Source: Hydractinia symbiolongicarpus
Taxonomy: Eukaryota; Cnidaria; Hydrozoa; Anthoathecata; Hydractiniidae
Length of the DNA: 64,000 nt
Reading direction: 5' to 3'
Assembly (NCBI RefSeq): GCF_029227915.1
Contig: NC_079886.1
Coordinates: 6,944,001 to 7,008,000, forward strand
The position numbers and the translations under genes were made by a program. Positions 50,340 through 60,735 of this stretch are shown one piece after another. The notes beneath the pieces were generated by a model. It was not told the origin of the DNA. It did not search any database and worked only from the letters and a program-made list of their open reading frames with translations. How positions within the stretch are numbered: the first letter of the stretch is position 1; every line of letters begins with the position of its first letter.

Positions 50340-52801
50340 CTTCTCCAGCGCAGCTAACCGGGTTAATTTTTTAGCTCGTGCGCATGCCTGAACTTTTAAA
50401 AGATCAATATGGCGTCACGTGACTCAATTTCAGTCCGCTTAGTGGGCTGGCTCGACTCATGTTATTCTTAATGCTGATGGTCAGATTTTTTTAGTAAACG
50501 TGAGTCAGTGTACAGAAATATTTGATCGGCAGAACAAAGACATATTAAGTGGAATGTTTTGTAACACTGAAGTCTTCAATTTTCAGGAAAGATTTTGGAA
50601 TAAAAATTAGTTTATTGTAAAGAGCAGTTTAAAAAGAAAAATTTTCTTAAAAAAATTTAATATTTACCATACCGCTACTAACATCATCTCAAAAGAAAAC
50701 AAGAAAAACATGCCTGTTGTAACTATCCAAAAGAAAATCTGGATGAAAGACATTCTGAAGGGGGTATTGGTAATCTTCGAGTCGTGAGTTCCGTGAGTTG
50801 CTAGTTATGACTTGCAGAGTTAGTGTGTTGTCTCATTTACGGTAAATGATTTCTGAAACAAAACAAATTGTTTCAACTAGTTAGTCATACATGCTTCTTT
50901 GTATTTGTAAGAAACAGACCTGAAGCTGGCTGTTCTTAAATTTAAAAGGTTTTTCAGGTTTGCTTGTTCATATTTTTTCTTAAAAATAAATACTCTTTCG
51001 TATTGGTAGCTTCAGAGATGATGGCAAAATAATTTACATCCTGGATTTTTCTTTTTTCTTTTCTTAAGCAAAATTTGTACTAGGGTTCTTAGTTTTACGC
51101 CGAGGCTGTTGTTACTTTGTTCTTATTTTTTAGACAAAATTTGAGGCTTGTGTTGTTATAAAGAAGCATGCATACCCTCCAGGTTAATAAAATTTATTAG
51201 TTAGCCATGCAAACAGAAGGAATTTTAGTGTGGTGTGAGCTATATATAAACATTTTTTGTATATATATACTAATATATATACTTTTTGTATATTGTATTT
51301 GTATTGTAGTTGTACGCCTGATGATCGTAAAAAGGTGAAATGTAGAAATTCTAGAAGATGATGTATATCCTAATAAACTTTATGAGAAGTATTAAAACCT
51401 ATTAAACATTAAAACAGATCTGTGTGTGTGTTGTGCTATAAAATTTTAATGAACATCATTTCCGTCTCGAGTCATTTGCATTTTCTTTAGAAAAATCATT
51501 CACACCACTGTCAAAATGGGTAAATATCAAAGATTTAATCTTTGATATTAACTGATAGTAGATTAGGAAGCATTAATTCATCGCGGTAATAATTGCGCTG
51601 CACAATTTTATTGGAATAAAGTCATTAGCACAGCTACAAAAGGCATTATTAGACAAATAATATATCTTCCTAGCCGCAAAATAAGTAACAAGGAAACTGT
51701 TAAGTTTGATACTAACGCAGGCAAAAAGTGTAACATTTTATCCACATAAGTAGATGCTATTATACGCGCTTTCTAAGTACATATGTAATAATAGAAGTGC
51801 ATCAATGATACAATCATTGTGAAGATGGATTGTGTGTTTTGGGAGGAATTTGGAAGGAGAAACTAAGAAAAGAAGGAAACAACAGAAAAGAAGGATACAA
51901 CATATGTATATAATTGAATAGCAATTCATTCTGTACTGTTTTGTTCAGAGTCGGGAATAGAAAGTTGACATTTTCTTACCATCGAAAAATCATGGTCATT
52001 TTGAGCCTCTGCGTTTACTTGTCCAAGGTCGCATAGTTCAGAAAAACTTTTACAAACATTGTTTTATTATTGCGGTATTCTTTAAACACGTGGAACAAAA
52101 TGTTTTGGTAAAAAACCCCGACTATTAGGGTTTAGCAACTTCTAGTAACGTTTAAGAGGCATATTCACTGGGTGTAACCGCAAATTTAATATTGGTATAT
52201 ATTTTAATATTTATATATTTTAATATCTGAAGATTGGCGGAAAACGCCCTTCCAGACGTCAACGATCTCATGGTTCAATGTTAAAATCACGTTGGAACGT
52301 TTCGATATTTTTGTAATTTAGAAAAGCTGTATTGTTTAATTGGCATCAAAATTAAGATAAAAATCTCCATCAGAAACCAAAAGATAGAAAGAGATACATA
52401 TTCACATTACACGACTACAATAATATAAAAAATGATAAGTACACTAGAAATTTTAAAGGTGCTACCAGTGCCCTTAAAACATTCACTAATTTTTATAATA
52501 ATGATCTATGGGAAGGTTCCGAATATTCCTGAACGACTTTCTCTCTAAATTCCTTGCTACTCTGTATAAATCCATATTATCAGTGTATGATATGTGGATA
52601 TTTAATACCATAAGATTATTCATTTCTTTGGTCAAGTTTACACAGTTAGAAGAAGAGAAAAGTGTCGACAATATTGTTTGTGTTTTGTGTCGTTTCCATA
52701 CCTCTTGGATTGGCTTACAGAAGAAATTGCATGCCTGTTGCAACTTGTACATGTTGGTGGGATTATTCATTCGTCCCTGTCTCAGCGTCTCTTGTTCTAT
52801 G

Positions 52802-52881
<80 letters not shown>

Positions 52882-55575
52882 AACATCAGTGGTAATATTA
52901 ACGATGTAAAAAGAAAAAGAATCATATACCAACACTGATGGTTAAGAAATTGTTATGTAAGTTAGGTGTGAACATATAAAAGTTTGGTCATAAAAACATG
53001 TATACAGTTGAAAATAACTCGTACATTCATATGTTTTTTGTCATAACCAACATATTTAACATTTCGGATGACATCCGTAATTTTCTAAATCTTCTCCTAC
53101 TTTGACCGACATTGTATTAACTTGAAATAGAGCTTCGTAAATCTCTAGCATGGTGGTTAAGAGCTCCGCTCAATGAACCCTACATTGTGTAATGACAAAA
53201 TAGACAACAGAGAAACTGTAACACAACATTTAGCAATTCCCTTTGAGATGATGAGCGAACGAAAAAGAGGCATATACCAGCACTGAAGGCTTAACAAATT
53301 TTCAAGTTAACAAGAAACCGCTTGTAGGTGTAAACATATGACTAAGCTTGGTCGTAAAAACATGCATACAAGACAAAAAAAAAACTGGTATAACCATATG
53401 TTATATTTAACATTTTGGATGACATCTGTAATTTTTCTAATATCAGTTGCATTTCCTTTTACTCTGTGTGTTTTCACATGTTAAGATAAATATATTGACA
53501 GCTTTTAGCTATGTATTTGTGTGCCATGTATCTTAAATAAAAACAACTTAGGCTATTTTGTCAGATTTTGTGTGCAGAGATTTTCTGATTAACTATTTAT
53601 ATCAGATTCTTGCGTTTATATTTGAATATGATGTCGTAATTTTTAATTTTATTTATAACATGGTTCCTTACGTGTGAAGTCTGCTGCTGCCTCAATCGTG
53701 GTAGCTATTTTACTGAGAAAAAAAAAACGAAGAAAACTGAAAGAAAAGGTTTCAAATATAATTTGTTGCAAATGTGAAAAAATTCCTTTGTTTTCTTATT
53801 ACTGTCTTTATACAGAGGACTTTTTACATTTTATAGAGCTTCTTCATTATATAACAGCTGGCTAGGTATTTTTAAAGCTGTTTGCGTTAAGAAAATATTC
53901 GATGGAATTATTTCAACTTGACCTATTACGTAATTTGAGAGACAGGATCGCTTTAGCTGGGGTAGCTACAATTGAAATACAAAAACATAATCATCAGAAA
54001 AAGAGACTTTGAGCTAAAGAAATCAATTCAATAAAAATTTCTATTTTTGACATTTTGATTTCTTGAAAGATGGGTCCGTCCTCCCGTGCATTCGAAATCA
54101 TACGCTTTTTTCTACCATTAATATTTAATAAGGCAAACTGTTACATCATTGGTCATATTTCTTCAGACAAAATCTGAAAAGATGAAATTTTTTAACTTTT
54201 CAGATTGTGTCCGACGACAAATTTGACGACAAAAAAGCGCCAAATTTTTCTGCTTATACTTTTAGCTTTTGTCGAATCAAATAAATCTGTCAAAACAATC
54301 TGACAAAACGTGAAAAGGTTTATCGGTTTGAATCAGACAACATTCCCAACAAACCTTTGATACTGAAAGTTCAATTTTGTCAACAATTTTTGCTAACAAC
54401 AGACTTTAGGTGTTTAGGTGATGTTTTTATTTAAACTCTCAAACATACAATAAGGTTTACGAAAAATATATTCCGCAAAATAAACTATCTGAATGATATT
54501 GCGTTTATATGGCGTATACTGATTTAAGCCCTCCACAATCGTCACGCGATTAATTTTTTCTCACTGTGAACCCTGTACTAAATCTATACTAAAACGCCCA
54601 AACTGAATGTGAGGCACTGTTTTTTAAAGTCACTTAATCGCTAAATGCAGTGTTTAACGCCGGATACTTGTATCGTTGTGAAGGCTACACTGGATTTGCG
54701 ACAAGCTGTATATTAGTACTAATGCGATCAACTTAGATATGTCCATCACATGTGTGGCCGGGTCACGCAGTTAGTTGTCATTTAACTCGACGTTTTGAAG
54801 CTTAGCCGACTGCCTAATAACCGAATATTTCACTTGTTCAATTCAATATCTCTTATTTTTCTCGTTTTGTTTTAGAAAGGTTTATTCCAATTAATTAAAC
54901 CATTGATCGAGTCATTAATTACATATAATAAGACCTGGATTTTAAAGCTCAGAATCGAGTTTTGGTAAACCGTTTTTGATGTTGCACACCATATACACGA
55001 TAAGTTAAGTGTTCGCTGAGTATTTAACAGCCTGTCTGGTATGTGATAATGCACTGAATATATAGTGTATTGTTTCACTGAAGTTACAGCTGGCAGATCT
55101 TTAAGGTTTACATGATTAGTGATAAAAAGTGACTGTAGTCAGCATACGTATTAGCAGTTTGTGTCGAACGTTAACAATATCAACTTGCCACAAAATGTGC
55201 CCAATGGACATATATATACACGTTCGTACTGGAAACGTTCCTCTGAGGATCGTTTCCATTTGACTGCTTTTTCTAGCTATGACGAAGAAATCTCCTTAGT
55301 TTTTTTTATTCATCAGATATGCCACAAAATGCACGTCGTTACAAAAATCTCACAAATTATTTGGGCTATAGCGGAAAATACAGTCAAATGCAAACGAAAA
55401 TTTAAATTCTTTTTGCAAACCCTTTGCCATTACCAATCTACACTCAATTTAGACAACCAGTCGGTGGCACGTGGAAAGAACCACAGGTCCACTCGTGCTT
55501 TGTATTGCATTGCGTGCGCCAGCTACCTGCGATATCATTTTGCGTGACAGACGTATACGGGTATTATAATATAGA
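50340..55575. other. Gene-poor region
   Basis: No convincing exon. It contains the (CTTT)n at 52802-52880. The segments 52910-53060 and 53260-53420 are diverged direct repeats sharing CATATACCAACACTGATGGTTAA-like and GGATGACATC blocks. Frames at 53674-53865 and 55161-55547 are unrecognised. Confidence 0.4.
52802..52880. repeat. (CTTT)n microsatellite, ~20 units
   Basis: Uninterrupted CTTT run; FLSFFLS and KERKKERK frames across it are artefacts. Confidence 0.97.
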
Positions 55576-55701
55576 CGAGTCAGTAACCCGCGGTTAAATC
55601 CAAGGGGTCGCCGGTCCTTTATATATCGCATTTCGTGTTTCCGTAACAGGACGCTGCTTTGGCAGATACACAGACAGGCGGAATACGGCTATTATTAAAG
55701 A
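55576..55701 (-). mobile_element. Helitron-like mini-element, diverged
   Basis: On the minus strand it starts TCTTTAATAATAGCCGTATT and ends near a decayed hairpin and CTCG (expected CTAG). The body has the family block CGCATTTCGTGTTTCCGTAA. Confidence 0.55.
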
Positions 55702-56768
55702 CACTAGCAGGGAGACACTTCGAAACGCCGGGTTAAGCCAAAAGTAAGTGTATGACCCGGCGTTGAACACTCGGTGGAGCCCTTTATAAGAGCGGTAAAC
55801 TGTGCCACATATGCTGGTGGAAAACTTAGTACAGATGTGCAGTATGTCGCAAATCGATTAAGGCGCATGCAACATTACTTTTTCTTATGTAACAGAGCTT
55901 ATAACTAAGTGTTGCCCGTCATAGCAAAAACCAGTTCCAACATTTTTTATTTTGCGAAATAAGTTTCTGTGAAAGTTCAAAAATTAATCGTGACACCGGC
56001 CTGAGCGCTTAAATCAGGTAAACCGTGTCGTACATGCGTATAGGTGCAATACCCTTTTTCAAAAAAAAAAACTTTATCGCATCTTCGGTTTAAATAAAAA
56101 CACATGACACAACCCGTCGTTACCCCGTCCAGTTAAAAAAGTCACTCAGTAATTTTATTTTGCAGAAAAATTATCTGTGTAGATAAGAATGCCTCCTACA
56201 AGCTGTGGTTACAAATTTTAGGTTAATGGTTTAGGAGACTGTACTCTCAAAGCAAAAATCTTTAGACTTTTGGCAAAGCTTAGTTCGTTTTATATTCATT
56301 TGTATGTTAAAACCTTGCTCTGTGGAGTTTAGAACGTAATTCACATTTTAGACATTTAGAAGTCGCACAATTTATTTATGTTTTCCTTTTTTATGTTATT
56401 CTCTTTGCGCTTGAAAAAAAAGAAAAAGAAAAAAAAAAGAATTAAAATATACTCGATAAATGAAAAATGAAGCTTTATATTAACAATTTTTAAAAAAGGC
56501 AAATAGCTCTAACTTGCGAACCGATGTTTTGGCACCAATAGTGTGCACTAATTGAATTTTCGCGCCCGAAGGCGAGGAAATTCTTTAAAACCGTCGTTTT
56601 TTTTCTTTCGGAGCATTTTTTGAGAAAAAATCGACCTTGGGATTTCATGTTCCTCTGAGAGGAGGATAGATAACTGATTAACTAACTAACCCTGTCCCAA
56701 ATGGTCAATTGCAACGTCACAGATTTAAACTTCGTACCCAAGCTCCCTAAGTACTGGGAAGTCATCTA
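55702..56768. other. Intergenic region before the satellite array
   Basis: No gene. GGCGAGGAAATTCTTTAAAA near 56570 resembles AGCGAGCGGAAATTCTTAGA near 57597, so the satellite array is bracketed by a related pair of direct repeats. AACTAACTAACC lies at about 56681. Confidence 0.4.
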
Positions 56769-57366
56769 AATGACGTTTCAGGCCAAAATTGGTATTTGTT
56801 TTTGACAAAATTTGGCACAGTTAACAAAAAAAGTATGCTGAACATAATGGTGACATCATAATTTTGATTTTTGTCACCTTACCGTCATTTTAGGCCAAAA
56901 TTGGTCCAAAAATTAAAACTACTTTATTATTGACAAAATTTGGCACAATTAACAAAAAAAGTATGCTGAACATGGTGGTGAGATCAAAATTTTTATTTTT
57001 TGCCACCTTAAATGTCATTTTAGGCCAAAATTGGTCCAAAAATTAAAACTACTACATAATGGTGACATCAAAATTTTGATTTTTGTCACCTAAATGCCAT
57101 TTTAGGCCAAAATTAGTCTAAAAATTAAAACCACTTCATTTTCGGCCAAATTTGGCACAGTTAACAAATAAAGTATGCTGAAAATGATGATGATAGAAAA
57201 ATGCGATTTTTTGTCACCTAAATGTCATTTCAGGGCAGAAATTTGTCCAGAAATCAAAACTACTTTATTTTCGACAAAAATTGGCACAGTTAATAAAAAA
57301 AGTATGCTGAAAATGATAGTCACATTAAAATTTTGATTTTTTGTCAACTAAATGCCGTTTAAGACC
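56769..57366. repeat. ~129 bp satellite, about five units
   Basis: Tandem units containing TTTTAGGCCAAAATTGGTCC, AATTTGGCACAGTTAACAAA, AAAGTATGCTGAACATG and TTTTGATTTTTTGTCACCTA. Unit starts (GGCC) fall at about 56781, 56893, 57023, 57105 and 57233, with a sixth start at 57363. Full units are 128-130 bp; two are shortened to about 112 and 82 bp. Confidence 0.85.
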
Positions 57367-58280
57367 ATAAACGTTTCAATCGCGAGCTTTCAACCATGAA
57401 TGATAGGCTGTATTTTTTGTTAGCAATTTCTTTTAAAATGTGAGTTTATTATGACACGTTTCGTTTTGTTTGCGTTTGTAATTAGATATAATGTCACTTG
57501 TGTGCTTTATCTTCAGAGCTTCATGCCATAAACCTCTTCAAATGTTTGGAATGATAACACAACAAATTAGCAGGTTGTCATCAAATATTTTGGTAGCGAG
57601 CGGAAATTCTTAGAGCCCCCAGGGCTTCTTGTTAAAGATACAACACAACTATAGAAAAAGCGCCTGTGCAAAACGAGAAGGTTAAAAAAGAGAAGTGCTT
57701 GACTGGCCGTAAATTTCACTAACCGCCTCTAAGACACGTGAACATTAAACAAAATCATTCCAGGTTTCTCTAAATTAAAATTATGGTCCGAGTTAAGGCG
57801 ATGTTTTTAACAGGTGGTGCGATTTTTGGCGCAATTTTAGCCAAAACTAAAAACTATGTGCTCCAGGGCTGATAATAAACGTTAAAGTTGTACACTAAAG
57901 ATAAATGAGCAGTGTACAGAGGCAAATGAATATGTTACTTCATATTATTTAGCTAAATGACGTATAAAAAACGTGGTAGGATATGCCATATAAAAAAGCC
58001 ATAAACCAATGCGCATAAATAAGGAATGTATAGAAATATGTGTTAACTCCGTTGGGAAGGTTAAAATTAAAACGATTTATCTCGGGCGTGAACACGAAAC
58101 ACTTCTTCTTACATGCAATATGACAACCACAATACGCATATTAAAAAAAATATCAATGGTATGCGAGAACATGAATGGTTATTCAACTGCGAAAAATCTA
58201 AGTTTAAATCTTCTGGCAATGAAAATCTTAGAACAAGACTTCAAGATATTTTGTGGGACAAGCTAAAGATTATATGCATA
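57367..58280. other. Region upstream of the first receptor module
   Basis: No separate gene. The open frame of the first receptor exon extends upstream to a Met at 58113, but those residues are hydrophilic and not receptor-like, so this is treated as 5' UTR. Confidence 0.4.
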
Positions 58281-60072
58281 ATGATAATTTACAAGTTGTT
58301 GGTTGCTTATCACATCACCAATTTTGTCTATTCTTTGTCTCGCCTTAGAATAAGTGTGTTGTTAGACCAACAAAACGTAAATGTGGGGTCACGCTTACAA
58401 ATGCAATGCGCATGCGTGCTAGTTAATCACAATGTTGGTTCCATCATGAAAGAGTATGGATATTACATAGAATTTGGTTTTGCTACAGCGAAACGCAACT
58501 CCATCCTTACAATTCAACAAGCAACTAAATTAGTATACAAAAAAAACACTAAGGCGATAATTGGACCATCATGCCAAAACTTGTGTTTATCTGTCGGTTA
58601 CTTGGCAACATACGCAAACATGCCAGTTCTGTCGTATGGTTGCTCGAGTGCCTTGTTATCTCGGAAAGACAAATTTCCAACCTTTGCGAGAACTAGACCA
58701 TGGACAAGATTTGTGCCAGAATGCATAGGTAATATTATTGTTTATGGACGTCGCGGTATGCAATTATTGAATTGATTTTTTGCTTAAAATTGGAGATTTT
58801 AATTCTCATAAGAAGAGAAATCAATGGACACTTTCCAAATTTTATTTATTTCCTTTGGGCTTTTTAAGAAACTTTGACAAAAAACAGATAAAATCTACAA
58901 ATTCCTAACTAAAAAATGATAAATTGTAGAATTTTTAAAATCATACTGCAAATAAACAACGTCCTGCAACAATCTCTATAATTATAGCCGTGTGTGCGCG
59001 AGAAATAAGTCGTGCTACGGAAACACGAAATGTGACATATAAAAACGGGCGAACCCGCTGATTTATCCACGAGCTACAGCCTAGTTTATTTAATTAAGCT
59101 ATATCTGATCCTTGTTTGAAAGTGAGGCTCGTAACATGAAGAAGCGTTTGACAATAATTATGTCACAAAAAGCAGGACTGCCGGAAAATCAAACGAGTTT
59201 AAAATGTACACGCCCGCAAATCAGAAATTTAAGAAAACATGAATTTCGGGAAGTGTCTGTTTGTATGTGTAAAAACATTTGAAGCTATTAAATTGAAAAC
59301 TTTTATATTCGTCGTGGGCAGATTGACTACCCTATCCATAATAGTTGATGTCTGTATTTTCTCTACAATTGAAAGATCCATATTGTACCCTTTGTTTACA
59401 CGGGGAATTGGGTTTCCTGTCTATACCTTGTGAACAGTAAGGAAATTTAATTTTTTAAGTTTGTATTTTCCTGGTTGCCAAAGAATACAAGATGCTTATT
59501 TCAACTTTAATTACTGTTCTTAAAAAGTCTGATTTGTGGTAGAGGTTTTGCTTCATGTGTGGAAGGTCATGGGTTCAATCCTCCAATTCCCTGGTCATCT
59601 TCGCCTATAAGACTGTAAATTGTGTCAAGCATTTAACAAGAGAATGCATTATACATCAGGCGGTTGGTTAATTTAACTGTTGCGGATGGTGTAGCTCAAA
59701 TGATAGCTTTAAATTTACTAAGAGCCCCTCCTTTTGTTAAAAACACTGACATTAAAAACTAAACACCTTACCCTAAAAATGCTTTAGATATTCGAAAGAA
59801 TTACCCAGACGTAGAAAAATATAAATAGCTGATGGGGACATAATAAAAGAACAAATCTTTTATTTTAGCAAAACTGATCAAAACAGCACTTCGGCGATGT
59901 GGTTGGAACAGGCTCAGTGTTGTCTATACCCGTGAGGAAGCATGGGTGAAACTGTTCGATAAAATCATGGCATTACTTCAGTTTGATAACAAAACAACCA
60001 TTAAACCTGTTATGAACATTGACAATATAGAAAAGAGGGAAATTGTGAAAACAATCAAATCACATTCTAGAG
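58281..60072 (+). CDS. Receptor guanylyl cyclase-type ligand-binding module, copy 1 (partial)
   Basis: Two exons are modelled: 58281-58728 and 59869-60072, both ending in phase 1 (ATAG|GTAATA, TTTTAG|CA, AGAG|GTAGGG). The start MIIYKLLVAYHITNFVYS is a plausible signal peptide and aligns with the signal of copy 2; the frame also has a Met at 58113. The domain is the ANF_receptor (type I periplasmic-binding) fold: AIIGPSCQNLCLSVGYLATY, MPVLSYGCSSALLS, FPTFARTRPW, then GWNRLSVVYTREEAWVKLF and ...TIKSHSRG. FPTFART-like motifs are characteristic of receptor guanylyl cyclase ectodomains. No counterpart of the next exon (VILF...) occurs before copy 2 begins, so it is either a truncated duplicate or an alternative first module. 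Its intron 1 (58729-59868) holds a Helitron-like element and a SINE-like piece. Confidence 0.75.
58973..59084 (+). mobile_element. Helitron-like mini-element in receptor intron
   Basis: A|TCTCTATAATTATAGCCGTG at the start; a decayed hairpin (CCCGCTGATTTATCCACGAG) and CCTAG|T at the end; 112 bp; body block GCTACGGAAACACGAAATG. Confidence 0.7.
59528..59680 (+). repeat. Possible tRNA-derived SINE
   Basis: GATTTGTGGTAGAGGTTTTG resembles an A-box and GGGTTCAATCC a B-box at tRNA-like spacing, followed by an unrelated body. No tail is clear. Weaker than the copy at 20467. Confidence 0.4.
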
Positions 60073-60079
60073 GTAGGGC

Positions 60080-60428
60080 TTCTTTTTCTTCTTCTTCTTC
60101 TTCTTCTTCTTCTTCTTCTTCTTCTTCTTCTTCTTCTTCTCCTTCTTCTTCTTCTTCTTCTTCTTCTTCTTCTTCTTCTTCTTCTTCTTCTTCTTCTTCT
60201 TCTTCTTCTTCTTCTTCTTCTTCTTCTTCTTCTTCTTCTTCTTCTTCTTCTTCTTCTTCTTCTTCTTCTTCTTCTTCTTCTTCTTCTTCTTCTTCTTCTT
60301 CTTCTTCTTCTTCTTCTTCTTCTTCTTCTTCTTCTTCTTCTTCTTCTTCTTCTTCTTCTTCTTCTTCTTCTTCTTCTTCTTCTTCTTCTTCTTCTTCTTC
60401 TTCTTCTTCTTCTTCTTCTTCTTCTTCA
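60080..60428. repeat. (TTC)n microsatellite, ~114 units, at a splice donor
   Basis: About 345 bp of TTC/CTT with one CTCC interruption near 60141. It begins about eight bases after the AGAG|GTAGGG donor of receptor copy 1. The long poly-Ser frame is therefore judged intronic: copy 2 ends its homologous exon at the same SRG| position. Confidence 0.95.
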
Positions 60429-60735
60429 TCTTAGTAGCTTTCCCGCGTAAATTAATTCATTCAGGTAAACTCTTTATAACTGTACATTTCGGACGTTCAA
60501 CTATTATAGCACATGTTCAGTTTATAGCTAGCAACCCGTTCCGCTTGAGTCTCTTGAATAGAGTTTTCTCAATTGTGTATTTTTGTAACCACGGCACTCT
60601 TTTTTGAAACGTACACAAATACTGAATCAATTCTATGGCTCTGAAAAATTGATTTATTCGATATGTTTTACAAGCAAAATTGCCTTGATAAAGTATTAAT
60701 TGACGATAAAAGTGTGAAAGCTATATACACGCAAA

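Noticed and set aside
55161-55547. 128-codon frame
   Set aside because: No motif, no splice context, adjacent to a transposon; treated as chance.
58113-58280. Upstream Met at 58113 as the receptor start
   Set aside because: The 56 extra residues are hydrophilic; the Met at 58281 begins a signal peptide that aligns with copy 2.
59946-60434. Frame ending in more than 100 serines
   Set aside because: The coding part (59946-60072) belongs to the receptor exon; the serine run is intronic (TTC)n after a donor that matches the exon end in copy 2.
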